Below, in pieces: positions 43,541 through 53,043 of a stretch of 64,000 bases of DNA. Position 1 is the stretch's first letter, and each line of letters opens with the position of its first letter. The DNA is from an uncultured Porphyromonadaceae bacterium (GTDB lineage Bacteria > Bacteroidota > Bacteroidia > Bacteroidales > Muribaculaceae): the NCBI GenBank assembly GCA_900548875.1, contig URMA01000003.1, positions 20,380-84,379 of the forward strand, written 5' to 3'. The notes under the pieces are model-generated. The model worked only from the letters and a program-made list of their open reading frames with translations. It searched no databases and was not told the origin of the DNA. Both the position numbers and the translations under genes were made by a program.

Positions 43541-45688
43541 TTAAGGAATGATAACCCTTTCACCCATTAGCTTTGCAAATTGACTTCTGAGGTTTGTCAG
43601 TTCCTGTTGTTGTTCCATTAGAGCTGTCATCTGTTCCATGTTATTGGAAATGACAGTCTGTTTTATCTGTTCCTGCAACATTTTGATCTTACAGGACAAG
43701 ATGGCATCCTTCCATCCCAAAATGGCTCTTGGAATCAAATCTTTCAACCGATCAATTTCCGTCTCAATTTTTGCATATTTAGTGTGGACTTTGCTCAATT
43801 GATATCGGTCGCTTATCAGGTTGGCAGAAATTGTGCGTATTTCGTCGTCAGGGTCAGAGCAGAGAATTCTTTCCAAATAGTTCATTTTGTATTGTTGGAT
43901 TCGTTGCTCAATTTCTGTGTTGATTTGCACATTCAATGCCGATTCAGCCTTTTCTATTTCGTCAAAATTATTTGCAGTCATGCGAATTTTGCTGTATCCC
44001 TGTTGTTCAAGGTCTTTGCGGACTGTTTCCAGTTCTTGGGTTTTTGCCTGATAGTCAAGTTTGAATTTGGGCAGCAGCTTGAGTGAAAGCTGAAAAATCT
44101 TTTCAAATGACTTGTTTGAAAACTTCAAATCATCGCTTGACAGTTCATTATAGATATATTCGATGACAGACAGTTGAACCGATTGGCCGTTTGCATCATA
44201 TGCTTCACAAAGGTTACACATACCGTACTTGGCCACATAACGAATCACTTCTCTCTCAAACGGTTGGAGGACGTTTCCGAAAGAGTTGGTAGCATCTTGT
44301 TTACTCTGTTCAGTCGTTGCCGTATCAGAAACTAGTTTGTCTTCTTTTCTCGGCTCTTCGGTATTCGCCTGTTTATAGGGCTGTTTGCCGGCTTGCTTTT
44401 CTATTTCTTTGGCAATTTCCTTGAACAGAACTTTTTCTTCAATACCGAAATGGGTGCTGCATTCTTTTACATATACAGCTCTGGTTATTTCAGAAGGTAT
44501 GACAGAAATAGACTTGACAATGTCGGTAATGGCAGCCGCTTTTTTTATTGGGTCATTTTCAATGCCGTCCAGCAGTATACGGGTTTTGAATTGGATAAAA
44601 TCGGTTTCGTGCGAACTGATATATTCTTGAAACTCCGTGGCATTGTGCTTCTGTGCATAGCTGTCCGGATCATCGCCGTCTGGCAGTAGCAGAACTTTGA
44701 CATTCAAACCTTCTGCCAACAGTAGGTCGATACCTCTCAACGATGCTTTTATTCCAGCCGCGTCGCCGTCGTACAGCACCGTTATATTGTTTGTAAACCG
44801 GTGGATGAGACGGATTTGTCCTTCTGTAAGGGATGTGCCGGATGAGGCGACAACATTTTCAACACCTGATTGATGCATTGACAGTACGTCGGTGTAGCCT
44901 TCTACGAGATAACATTTGTCTTGCTTGACAATCGCCTGCTTTGCCTGGAAAAGTCCGTAAAGTTCATAGCTTTTCTTGTAGATGATGGATTCCGGCGAGT
45001 TGACATATTTGGCATGGTCTTTCTTTAGGGTACGGCCGCCGAAAGCCACTACTTTACCGGCGACATTAAAGACAGGAAACATTACCCGTCCTTTATAGCG
45101 GTCGTAAATGCCACGTTCGTTTTCAATGCATAGTCCTGTTTCAATGGCAAATTTCGGGTTGAAACCATCTTTCTTAATAGTGTCGTACAATTCGGTGCGG
45201 CTGTCGATGGAATAACCGAGATGGAATTTTTTTATGATACTGTCGTTGAAACCGCGTTCGTAAAAATAGCTGAGTCCGATGTTACGGCCTTCCTGGGTTT
45301 CAAACAGATTCTTTTCAAAATGTTGTAACGCAAATTCGTTGATAAGCAACATGTTTTCGCGTTCTGACTGTGACGCTTTCTCTTGGTCGGTCAGTTCGCG
45401 TTCCTTGATTTCAATATTGTATTTCTTTGCCAGATATTTTAGCGCTTCATAATAGGATATCTGTTCATGTTCCATTATGAAGTTGACTGCACTGCCGCCT
45501 TTTCCGCAACTGAAGCATTTGCAGATGCCTTTTGCTCGCGATACGCTAAAGGATGGTGTCTTTTCATTATGAAAAGGACACAGGCCGATGTAGTTCGCAC
45601 CACGTCGGCGCAAATGCACAAAGTCGGACACAACTTCGACAATGTCGGCTGTATCAAGGATGCGTTCTACTGTTTCTTTGTCAATCAT
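43541..45688 (-). CDS. dnaG: DNA primase
   Basis: A 715-residue primase. CHC2 zinc finger (CPFHNEKTPSFSVSRAKG then CKCFSCGKGG, about 38-66), RNA polymerase domain with a Toprim fold (CYLVEGYTDVLSMHQSG and VLYDGDAAGIKA with the metal-binding acidic residues), and a C-terminal helicase-binding region that is longer and more helical than in E. coli (about 450-715). It makes RNA primers for DNA replication. A -7 box TAACTTTG (minus, 45708-45715) is 20 bases before the ATG. Confidence 0.96.
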   Translation of the reverse strand: MIDKETVERILDTADIVEVVSDFVHLRRRGANYIGLCPFHNEKTPSFSVSRAKGICKCFSCGKGGSAVNFIMEHEQISYYEALKYLAKKYNIEIKERELTDQEKASQSERENMLLINEFALQHFEKNLFETQEGRNIGLSYFYERGFNDSIIKKFHLGYSIDSRTELYDTIKKDGFNPKFAIETGLCIENERGIYDRYKGRVMFPVFNVAGKVVAFGGRTLKKDHAKYVNSPESIIYKKSYELYGLFQAKQAIVKQDKCYLVEGYTDVLSMHQSGVENVVASSGTSLTEGQIRLIHRFTNNITVLYDGDAAGIKASLRGIDLLLAEGLNVKVLLLPDGDDPDSYAQKHNATEFQEYISSHETDFIQFKTRILLDGIENDPIKKAAAITDIVKSISVIPSEITRAVYVKECSTHFGIEEKVLFKEIAKEIEKQAGKQPYKQANTEEPRKEDKLVSDTATTEQSKQDATNSFGNVLQPFEREVIRYVAKYGMCNLCEAYDANGQSVQLSVIEYIYNELSSDDLKFSNKSFEKIFQLSLKLLPKFKLDYQAKTQELETVRKDLEQQGYSKIRMTANNFDEIEKAESALNVQINTEIEQRIQQYKMNYLERILCSDPDDEIRTISANLISDRYQLSKVHTKYAKIETEIDRLKDLIPRAILGWKDAILSCKIKMLQEQIKQTVISNNMEQMTALMEQQQELTNLRSQFAKLMGERVIIP

Positions 45689-45769
45689 TGATGATTAATT
45701 TAGCTCACAAAGTTAGCTAAAAAGAAACAACAGAGGTGCATTTTAGTGTTTAAAAATGGTGATTAAAAA

Positions 45770-45810
45770 TACGGCAGGCCGCCCTTTAATGGTAAGAACA
45801 GCCTGCCGTA
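45770..45810 (-). terminator. Terminator hairpin after the phosphodiester glycosidase gene
   Basis: TACGGCAGGC (45770-45779) and GCCTGCCGTA (45801-45810) are perfect arms, running on the minus strand into ATTTTTAATC. Confidence 0.88.
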
Positions 45811-45824
45811 AAATGTCAGAATTT

Positions 45825-48242
45825 TTATCGAATGATAAATTTTTCGGAACTTTGTCTGCCTTCTTGTAGAAGTGTCACAAAATAAATGCCGGTTGGCAGA
45901 TAGGAGATGTCCATGGCAAAATTGTTATTGCCTTTCTCGATTTGTATACCGGAATTTTGTATTACAGCTCCAGCCATGTTGTAGATTAGTAATTGGCCGT
46001 TAGTCGCGTGGTCGGATGAGAAAGAAACGTTTAATGTTTCTGTGCTGTTGGTCACCGTCAAGGATTTCGGAACGGTAATGGCTGTTACAGAACTTTCGTC
46101 CGGTATGGGATAATTGGCCATCAAATCTCCCAGAGCAAAGTCGGCGTCAGTAGTAGCGTTGAAATAAACCGACAGGTTGGTTATTTTTAACGGGAACTGT
46201 TGGATGTCGAAAGGTATACCATTTTCAGAAAGATTGAAAATGCATTTGCAATCTGTACTGGATGGCGTCACTTCAATGTTGTGAATATTTGATTGCTTGT
46301 CTGTCAATTGGATTAGTATGCGGTCAATTGCGGATTGGGGGTCATATACGTTCATAGAAAGATTGTCGGGCAATCCATATACGGTTGTCGCTCCGGTATG
46401 ATTGATGCGCAAAAGGCGGCCACTGATCTTGTCGACATGGAAACCTGTTACGTGTTCCCAATTGGATGGAATGTCGTCGGTAATGGTCAGATTGGTCAAA
46501 CCGCTTGTTGATGTGGACGGTTGGTCAATGATATCTTTGAAATTTAAGACAGTCATGCTGCCTTTGCCTATTTCAACTGTGACATCGAACGATATGGACA
46601 AGTCACCGAATGTTCCGGTTACAGTGGTTGTGCCGTTTTGTATGCCTGACAATACTCCATCTTGAATTTTCACAATCTCCGGTGTTGATGTCTCCCATTG
46701 GAATGCTCCGGCTTCGAGGGGAATGGACTTTCCGTTGACAATGCCATAAACTGGAATGATGTATTGACGGGAGGAGTCAATCAGCAGTTCGCTGAACGGG
46801 AGTTGGACTTCAGTGGCTTCCTGTACGTTGAGGGGCACTTCGCATGAAATGTTCCCCTTCGTCGCAATGATTTTTCCGCTGCCTCCTTGCTGATAGGAGT
46901 GGAAGATACCATTATCGTCGACATATCCAAGTGTTTCAGGAGATACCGAGAAAGAACAGTCTGCAACATTTTCTTCGACAATATTTCCGTATTGGTTATA
47001 GGAAACGACTGATAGCGGCAAACTGGAAATGGTCGCAGTTGTGATGACTTTTTTACTGAATGACATTTGGGTAACTGTCTTGTCTTCTGGTGCCAGTGAA
47101 ACGGCTAGCATTGCGTCTTGCACAGGTCGGACAGAACCTCTTCCGGGGAGATTCTGCATTTCTTCGTTGATGACAATCGCAGCTGAACCTCCACTGTCGA
47201 AATTGACGATGTCCCATGCACCGTGTTGGAGCATCCAGTTGGCCATTTCGACACAGTCGATAGGCTGGCTTTGTGTTGACATTTCATTCAGGCAGATGTA
47301 GAGCTTTGTCTTGTCCTTGGAAATGCCTGCCATTACGTGTGAAGACTGTTCGTATTCCCGCCCGTTTTCAAAATTGTTGTATTCGCCTTCGTGGAGAACT
47401 CCGTCATGGGCGATGCTTGGATAACCGTGAAATCCGTTGAGTATTGACTCCGGCGCGGTTCCCCAAGAGGGCGATGTCACACGTTGACGTACATAGAGAA
47501 CATCACCGACCTGGATGTGTCCGTCAAGCGCTTTTAATTTGCTCCCCCTCAAATAGATCACGCATTCGGTAGCGGATGTTTGTTGCGGCTCACTGCTGAT
47601 TGCAACGATTTCGCAGGGAATGTCATCTCCGTTGACTATCCATGGCTGTTGTGGCTGTACTTTGATGTAAGTGCCGGGTTCGCTTAGCGTTGTTCCGTTC
47701 AGATGGTTGAAAAAAATGCAGTCGCCGGTCAGTCCTGAGGCGCTGGCATTGAAAATGTCAATGCCGACTTCCGTTTTGTCAGCCGTGATGATTTTTGTGT
47801 CATAGCCGGGCAGGAATATTTCTGCCTTTTTGTCAGTAGTTATTGCAAGCATGGAACGCCCGGTCAGCAAATGCGTGATTTGACCGTTGGAAATGTTGCC
47901 ACCAATGCAGATGCCTGATTCATAAACAAAGAAATCATGATTCCATGCTATTTTTACCTCGTGTCCGGGCTTCGAATTTTCTTTGTAGTACGTCATTACA
48001 TCCCATCGGTTTACATCCGGAACTTGGTTTCGGCTCATTGCCTGTTCAACCTTGTTGTAAGGATTCGTCAAATCAATGGTGGAGTACCAGATGATAAGCG
48101 GTTTGTCTGGATAGATGATTTTTGTGTACTCAATGCCGGGTCCGACATTATAACAAGCTACAGTGTCGGCCGGTCCCCATTCAGGATTTGCCAAGGCACT
48201 TGTGGCTGCGAGTGACAGGGCTAATGTTAGGTATGTTTTCAT
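45825..48242 (-). CDS. Secreted phosphodiester glycosidase (NAGPA-type) with T9SS sorting domain
   Basis: About 805 residues from the ATG at 48242, which gives a clean signal peptide (MKTYLTLALSLAATSALA); an upstream in-frame ATG adds 9 residues. The catalytic NAGPA domain (about 70-390) has HDFFVYESGICIGGN, the NFDSGGSAAIV motif and PGRGSVRPVQDAML. Ig/BIG2-like domains follow (about 400-600, SVSPETLGYVDDNG; WETSTPEIVKIQDG), then a region resembling a carbohydrate-binding domain. A T9SS sorting domain ends the protein (LLIYNMAGAVIQNSG, LPTGIYFVTL, EKFIIR). The human homologue uncovers the mannose-6-phosphate tag. Bacterial members are thought to cleave sugar phosphodiesters; substrate unknown here. 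Confidence 0.85.
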   Translation of the reverse strand: MKTYLTLALSLAATSALANPEWGPADTVACYNVGPGIEYTKIIYPDKPLIIWYSTIDLTNPYNKVEQAMSRNQVPDVNRWDVMTYYKENSKPGHEVKIAWNHDFFVYESGICIGGNISNGQITHLLTGRSMLAITTDKKAEIFLPGYDTKIITADKTEVGIDIFNASASGLTGDCIFFNHLNGTTLSEPGTYIKVQPQQPWIVNGDDIPCEIVAISSEPQQTSATECVIYLRGSKLKALDGHIQVGDVLYVRQRVTSPSWGTAPESILNGFHGYPSIAHDGVLHEGEYNNFENGREYEQSSHVMAGISKDKTKLYICLNEMSTQSQPIDCVEMANWMLQHGAWDIVNFDSGGSAAIVINEEMQNLPGRGSVRPVQDAMLAVSLAPEDKTVTQMSFSKKVITTATISSLPLSVVSYNQYGNIVEENVADCSFSVSPETLGYVDDNGIFHSYQQGGSGKIIATKGNISCEVPLNVQEATEVQLPFSELLIDSSRQYIIPVYGIVNGKSIPLEAGAFQWETSTPEIVKIQDGVLSGIQNGTTTVTGTFGDLSISFDVTVEIGKGSMTVLNFKDIIDQPSTSTSGLTNLTITDDIPSNWEHVTGFHVDKISGRLLRINHTGATTVYGLPDNLSMNVYDPQSAIDRILIQLTDKQSNIHNIEVTPSSTDCKCIFNLSENGIPFDIQQFPLKITNLSVYFNATTDADFALGDLMANYPIPDESSVTAITVPKSLTVTNSTETLNVSFSSDHATNGQLLIYNMAGAVIQNSGIQIEKGNNNFAMDISYLPTGIYFVTLLQEGRQSSEKFIIR

Positions 48243-48258
48243 TGGATTTAATGTTAAA

Positions 48259-48289
48259 AATAAAGCCAACTATTATTGTTGGCTTTATT
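48259..48289 (-). terminator. Terminator hairpin after galE
   Basis: AATAAAGCCAAC (48259-48270) and GTTGGCTTTATT (48278-48289) are exact inverted arms around TATTATT. Confidence 0.88.
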
Positions 48290-48311
48290 GGGTTATTAAT
48301 ATAATATTCCT

Positions 48312-49346
48312 TTACATGATATGTCTTTCACGAAGGCGTAGCTGCCAGTTCCATGCAGATTTCATGGTGTCTTCCAATGACACTTCTGCTTTCCAACCAA
48401 GTACAGTGTTGGCTTTTGTCGGTTCTGCCCAAACTTGTTCGATGTCACCGTCGCGGCGGCCGACAATCTTATACGGAACTTTTACTCCCGTAGCTTTTTC
48501 AAACGTATGGATGAGTTCGAGCACGGAAACGCCTTTACCGGTGCCAAGATTGAAGATTTCCACCTTGTCATTACTTTTGTTTTCCAGCATGCGTTTGATA
48601 GCGACGACATGAGCTTTTGCAAGGTCGACAACATTGATGAAGTCACGGATACAAGAGCCGTCAGGAGTGTTGTAGTCATCACCGAATACGCTCAATTCTT
48701 TTCTAACACCAATAGCTGTTTGTGTTAGATAAGGTATTAAGTTTTGGGGTACTCCGTTTGGCAATTCTCCGATTTCTGCAGAAGGATGTGCTCCAACCGG
48801 GTTGAAGTAGCGCAAAATAATGCTCTTTATTGGGGCTCCGGCGTAACAGTAGTCTGTAATAATTTCTTCTGAAATCTGTTTTGTGTTGCCGTAAGGTGAA
48901 GTGGCTTTTTTGATCGGCGCTGACTCGTCAACCGGATTTTTGTCGGGCTCTCCGTATACTGTGCAGGACGAGGAGAAAACAATACCTTCTACGCCAAATT
49001 CTGGCATCAGTTCAAGCAGGTTGATGAGTGTATTCAAGTTGTTGCGGTAGTAAAGCAGAGGCTTCTGCATGGATTCGCCTACGGCTTTGCTTGCTGCAAA
49101 ATTGATGATACCCTTGATGCCTGGATAGTCGTTGAAAAGTTTTCTTAACGCATTTATGTCGGTACAGTCTGCCTTAACGAAATGTGGACGTATTCCTGTT
49201 ATGCGTTCGATTCCGTCAACAACATCTGCATTACTATTTGACAAATTGTCAATAATAACAACTTCATAACCTGAATTTTGTAGTTCGACTACGGTGTGGG
49301 ATCCAATGTATCCGGTTCCGCCTGTGACTAAAATTAAATTTTTCAT
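48312..49346 (-). CDS. galE: UDP-glucose 4-epimerase
   Basis: A 344-residue extended short-chain dehydrogenase. NAD-binding GGTGYIGSHTVVELQ at residues 8-22, Ser in FSSSCTVYG and the catalytic Tyr-Lys in SPYGNTK, plus substrate-loop features (YFNPVGAHPSAEIGE). It interconverts UDP-glucose and UDP-galactose for galactose use and surface-sugar synthesis. It is monocistronic, with a full promoter at 49442-49472 and a terminator at 48259-48289. Confidence 0.96.
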   Translation of the reverse strand: MKNLILVTGGTGYIGSHTVVELQNSGYEVVIIDNLSNSNADVVDGIERITGIRPHFVKADCTDINALRKLFNDYPGIKGIINFAASKAVGESMQKPLLYYRNNLNTLINLLELMPEFGVEGIVFSSSCTVYGEPDKNPVDESAPIKKATSPYGNTKQISEEIITDYCYAGAPIKSIILRYFNPVGAHPSAEIGELPNGVPQNLIPYLTQTAIGVRKELSVFGDDYNTPDGSCIRDFINVVDLAKAHVVAIKRMLENKSNDKVEIFNLGTGKGVSVLELIHTFEKATGVKVPYKIVGRRDGDIEQVWAEPTKANTVLGWKAEVSLEDTMKSAWNWQLRLRERHIM

Positions 49347-49441
49347 ATAAAATATATTTTGAATGTTTTTGTCGGTGGAGGCATTGTTCAGTTAGAAGAA
49401 TGTGTTTTTGCCGACATCTGTATGACGTTTTGTATGTGTTG

Positions 49442-49472
49442 CAAAATTACACATATAAATCAAAAAAGCAAA
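49442..49472 (-). promoter_or_regulatory. Promoter of galE
   Basis: Minus-strand TTTG (49469-49472), exactly 19 bases, then TAATTTTG (49442-49449), a consensus match. The leader is about 90 bases. Confidence 0.8.
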
Positions 49473-49504
49473 TGGCGCCAATCGTTTTTTTGATTTCGGC
49501 TATT

Positions 49505-49523
49505 TTGTGGATAGATTCCACAA
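49505..49523. promoter_or_regulatory. Perfect dyad, possible operator
   Basis: TTGTGGA-tagat-TCCACAA is a perfect 7-5-7 inverted repeat in the 318-base gap between the divergent galE and coiled-coil lipoprotein genes, 33 bases upstream of the galE -33 box. No regulator is identified. Nothing else is evident in the gap. Confidence 0.35.
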
Positions 49524-49664
49524 TTTTGTTGACTTTTTCATCAGACTTTGGCTTGGAGTGGAAGGGGAAAAGTTTTTAAAATGCTGATAGATAGATGTGA
49601 AATGTTTTTAATGCTTAGTTGGCACATGTTTTGTAGATTGATGTGTAGAAAAATTTAAGTAGTT

Positions 49665-50522
49665 ATGAAAAAAATATTGTTATTTATTGGAGCAAGTGCA
49701 TTGGTAATGTCATCTTGCAACAACCAGAAATTGGAACAGGCTCGTGAAACTGCAGTTCAGGATTCTTTGGAAATTGAAAGTCTGACTGCTCAGAAGGATA
49801 GTTTGATGTCGTTGGTAGGAGATATCAATAACAGTCTTTTGGAAATCAATGAGCTTGAAAACATCGTGACATCGAAAGATTTTCAGTCTGAGTCTCCTTC
49901 ACAGAAGCAGGAAGTTCTCAATAATTTGGCAAATATCAAGCGTGAACTTGCTGACCGACGTAAGAAGTTGGATGATTTGGAAGCTCAGTTGAAAAAGAAC
50001 AACGGATATACTGCCAATCTTAAAAAGACAATCGATACGCAAAAGCAGATGATTGAAGAACAGAATTCAAAAATCTCTATGCTTGAAGGCGAATTGGCAA
50101 AGGCAAATGTCAAAATCGAAGGACTGACAGGAAAGGTGGACTCTCTTAATACTCAGGTAGCAACTGTTTCAAATGCGAAAGCAGAAGCTGAAGCCCGTTC
50201 GGTTCAACTGAACGATCAACTCAATACCTGTTATTATGTGGTGGCAACCAACAAGGAGTTGAAGTCCATGCAGATTCTTGAAAAGAAATTCTTGGGCCGT
50301 ACAAAAGTGATGGAAGGTGATTTCGACCGTTCTGCTTTTATTAAGGCCGACAGACGCACTTTGAAGGAAATTCATACGAACAGTAAAAGTGCAGAAATCA
50401 AGACGAAGCAACCTGCAAGTTCTTATGAAATTGTAGATGTTAATGGATTGAAAACGATCAAAATTACAAATCCAAATCTGTTTTGGGAAAAATCAGATTT
50501 TCTGGTGATCGAGGTTAAATAA
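49665..50522 (+). CDS. Coiled-coil lipoprotein of unknown function
   Basis: A 285-residue exported lipoprotein: signal with lipobox MSSC (Cys17), then continuous heptad-rich coiled coil from about residue 22 to 185. It contains repeated segments such as LAKANVKIEGLTGKVDSLN. A compact C-terminal domain (about 190-285, CYYVVATNKELKSMQILEKK; VNGLKTIKITNPNLFWEKS) follows. Periplasmic coiled-coil lipoproteins often act as spacers or structural links to the outer membrane; no specific role can be assigned. Convergent with the LolE-like permease, with a shared hairpin between. Confidence 0.8.
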   Translation: MKKILLFIGASALVMSSCNNQKLEQARETAVQDSLEIESLTAQKDSLMSLVGDINNSLLEINELENIVTSKDFQSESPSQKQEVLNNLANIKRELADRRKKLDDLEAQLKKNNGYTANLKKTIDTQKQMIEEQNSKISMLEGELAKANVKIEGLTGKVDSLNTQVATVSNAKAEAEARSVQLNDQLNTCYYVVATNKELKSMQILEKKFLGRTKVMEGDFDRSAFIKADRRTLKEIHTNSKSAEIKTKQPASSYEIVDVNGLKTIKITNPNLFWEKSDFLVIEVK

Positions 50523-50617
50523 ATGGTTCTTATTTAGACAATTCGCATAAGTCACAAGCTATTTTAAGCGAATGACTGACATATTTCCAACAGCGGTTGG
50601 AACATGGATTGCGAGTT

Positions 50618-50677
50618 AAATTCAAGGTTCAAAAACCGGTTTGTGAAAACAGGTTTTGAGAACCTTGAATTTTTTTA
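50618..50677 (+). terminator. Terminator hairpin between convergent genes
   Basis: AAATTCAAGGTTC (50618-50630) pairs with GAACCTTGAATTT (50660-50672), with inner AAAACC/GGTTTT pairing and a T run on the plus side. The hairpin reaches to the stop of the permease gene at 50675. Confidence 0.88.
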
Positions 50678-51919
50678 TTCAAAGCGGATACTTTTGGCCG
50701 GCTTTATTGAGGCTACAATGTAGGACGGAGCTATCAGAGAAATGGCCGCAATGATAAAAATGCCGATGTTGAGAACTGCGAGCCACACATTGATTTCGAC
50801 CGGAACGTAGCTCATATAATACGTAGTTGCATCCAGTTTTACGAGGTGGCAATATTTTTGGAGAAAGATCAGAGAGAATCCGATAATGTTTCCCCACAGC
50901 ATGGATTTGAGTATCAGTTTTTGTGCCAATGAAATGAAGATGAGACGGATACTTCTGTTGTTGGCTCCGAGAGCTTTCAGTATTCCAATCATGTTGATGC
51001 GGTTCAGCACAACGATTATCAATCCGGCAATTAAGGAAAAACAGGCCACAACCGTCATGAGTATCAGGATAACCACAATGTTGGTGTCAAGCAGTTGCAG
51101 CCACGCAAAATAGGTGGAATTGTTGTCTTTTGCAGTGGAAAGCTGGTAGACATCCGTAGAATTATTTTTGTAGATGTAATCATAAATTTGAGCCGTTACA
51201 TATTGAGATGCATTATCGATGTCATCAAGTGAAGGACAGTTGTATTCAATGGCAGTTCCCATGTTGGAATCCCAGCGGTGAACGGATTGGGGTATGCTGA
51301 TATTTCCGATGATGATGTTTTTGTCGAAATCCTCAAAGTCGGTATTGAAAATTGCGCTGACTGTCAGTTTCCGAATTTTCATGGTTCCGTTGGCGATGAA
51401 ATATACGGAAATTTTATCATTTACATTTATGCCCAGATTGTTGGCTACATGTTGGGAAATAGCGATGTTGTTGCCGGAGAGATTGATTTCTCCTTCAATT
51501 TTGTAGCTTTCAAGGAAGCGGGTGTCGGCATCTGTAGGAAGGCCCTTAAACATCAGCCCGTTGAATTCGGTAGGCGTTTTAATGATACAAGGTGCCTCGG
51601 CAACAAGTTGTACGGATTTCAGTATTCCATTTGAATTATCGACGAGTGATTGAAAAAACGGAGCGTAAACAATCGGGATGTTTTCACCGGCAGAAGAACT
51701 GTTCTGTCCGTTAGTAATGCGTATGTGAGCATTCAGTTCTGAGATTTTATTTACAATCGTATGCTTGAAACCAGATACGATGGAAATGGACGCAATCATA
51801 ATGACGATGGCAATGACAATGCTTGTGACGGCGACATTGATGGTAAATGCCGACGACTTTGTAGCTTGGTCGTTGGTATAGAGTTGCAGACGTTTCGCAA
51901 TGAAAAATTCAAATTTCAT
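50675..51919 (-). CDS. LolC/LolE-like ABC transporter permease (FtsX family)
   Basis: 414 residues from the ATG at 51919. An upstream in-frame ATG at 51976 is excluded because the promoter lies between. TM1 at about 22-48, a periplasmic MacB_PCD-like domain (about 50-265), and three C-terminal TM helices with the FtsX pattern (IAGLIIVVLNRINMIGILKALGANN; PSYIVASIKPAKSIRFE at the end). Related LolCE proteins extract lipoproteins from the inner membrane; the ATPase LolD is not encoded next to it. Confidence 0.88.
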   Translation of the reverse strand: MKFEFFIAKRLQLYTNDQATKSSAFTINVAVTSIVIAIVIMIASISIVSGFKHTIVNKISELNAHIRITNGQNSSSAGENIPIVYAPFFQSLVDNSNGILKSVQLVAEAPCIIKTPTEFNGLMFKGLPTDADTRFLESYKIEGEINLSGNNIAISQHVANNLGINVNDKISVYFIANGTMKIRKLTVSAIFNTDFEDFDKNIIIGNISIPQSVHRWDSNMGTAIEYNCPSLDDIDNASQYVTAQIYDYIYKNNSTDVYQLSTAKDNNSTYFAWLQLLDTNIVVILILMTVVACFSLIAGLIIVVLNRINMIGILKALGANNRSIRLIFISLAQKLILKSMLWGNIIGFSLIFLQKYCHLVKLDATTYYMSYVPVEINVWLAVLNIGIFIIAAISLIAPSYIVASIKPAKSIRFE

Positions 51920-51946
51920 AAACTCGGTTTTTGCTTTGGATGGGTA

Positions 51947-51977
51947 CAAAAGTAAATTATTTTGAAGTATAATCAAA
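51947..51977 (-). promoter_or_regulatory. Promoter of the LolE-like permease gene
   Basis: Minus-strand TTTG (51974-51977), 19 bases, TACTTTTG (51947-51954), a consensus match. A divergent TACTTTTG at 51995-52002 on the plus strand probably serves the next gene; its transcript would start about 15 bases before the ATG at 52025. Confidence 0.8.
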
Positions 51978-52024
51978 AAAGTAAACTAATTTCGTACTTT
52001 TGCAGAATAAATCGAGTATAGGTC

Positions 52025-52582
52025 ATGAAAGAATTGAAAAATGTATTCAAGTTAATCATATTTCCGGCTCAAACATGGGGCTATGTACTTCAAGGTGGAG
52101 TGCCGAGCGCTACGATTGAACGGAATCTGTTTTATCCACTGATTGGTGTCACGGCTTTGTCATGCTTTTGTCAGATGTTTTATTTTGATGAATTGAAGCT
52201 GTCGGCAGCCATGATCAATGCAATCATATATTTTGCGTCCTATTTTTTAGGCTATATCATCAGTGTGATGGCTATCGCCTGGATGCTTGGCAAGATTGCT
52301 GAAAAGGGAAGCAAGATTTCAGAAGGTAGAATCAAGAAACTGGTGATGATGAATATGGCAGTGCTGATGATTCTTGCCATTATTCAGAATTTATTGCCGA
52401 CTTCTTTGGTTTTGCTTGAACTGTTTAAACTGTATTTACTTTTCATAATCAGTAAAAGTTTGTCATATTTCCCAGTTCAAGGGGAGAATAAAACCTATTA
52501 TGTATTGGGCACGTTTATTGCTGTGCTCTTTTCTGTTGAACTGGTGAAATTTGTATTCAATTTAATAATGCCGGAAGTATAA
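52025..52582 (+). CDS. Yip1-like multi-pass membrane protein
   Basis: A 185-residue protein with about five hydrophobic segments (roughly 32-52, 62-88, 108-125, 128-145 and 158-178). It begins MKELKNVFKLIIFPAQTW, like the Yip1 (PF04893) family start where a helix precedes the FP-W-type segment. No catalytic residues are apparent and function is unknown. One base separates it from smpB, so they are cotranscribed. Confidence 0.7.
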   Translation: MKELKNVFKLIIFPAQTWGYVLQGGVPSATIERNLFYPLIGVTALSCFCQMFYFDELKLSAAMINAIIYFASYFLGYIISVMAIAWMLGKIAEKGSKISEGRIKKLVMMNMAVLMILAIIQNLLPTSLVLLELFKLYLLFIISKSLSYFPVQGENKTYYVLGTFIAVLFSVELVKFVFNLIMPEV

Positions 52583-52583
52583 T

Positions 52584-53036
52584 ATGAAGTTGCCTCAAAT
52601 AAATATTAAGAACAAACGCGCGACGTTTGATTTCGAAATTCTCGACACCTACACGGCTGGAATAGTATTGACAGGTACGGAGATAAAGTCTATCCGTTTG
52701 GGTAAAGCGAGTTTGACGGATTCTTTCTGCTATGAGAACGATGGCGAGATATGGATCAAGAATATGTATGTTGGAGAATATTTTTATGGCTCCTATAATA
52801 ACCATAGCTCTCGTCGTGACAGAAAACTTCTGCTCAACAAGAAGGAAATTCGTGAGTTGGGTAAGGCGAGTAAGGATAACGGCTTTTCGATAGTCCCGTT
52901 GCGTGTCTTTATCAATGACAAAGGATTGGCAAAGGTTGTTATTGCGCTTGGCAAAGGTAAGAAAGAATATGACAAGCGTGAATCAATCAAAGCTCGTCAG
53001 GACAAATTGGAAATGGATAGAATGTTTAAGCGATAA
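52584..53036 (+). CDS. smpB: SsrA-binding protein SmpB
   Basis: A 150-residue tmRNA partner for trans-translation and ribosome rescue. The OB-fold core shows NKRATFDFEILDTYTAGIVL, GTEIKSIRLGKASLTDSF and the conserved RDRKLLLNKKEI. The basic C-terminal tail (DKRESIKARQDKLEMDRM) enters the decoding channel. It is convergent with the methyltransferase gene with 7 bases between stops and no terminator. Confidence 0.96.
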   Translation: MKLPQINIKNKRATFDFEILDTYTAGIVLTGTEIKSIRLGKASLTDSFCYENDGEIWIKNMYVGEYFYGSYNNHSSRRDRKLLLNKKEIRELGKASKDNGFSIVPLRVFINDKGLAKVVIALGKGKKEYDKRESIKARQDKLEMDRMFKR

Positions 53037-53043
53037 AGTCAAG

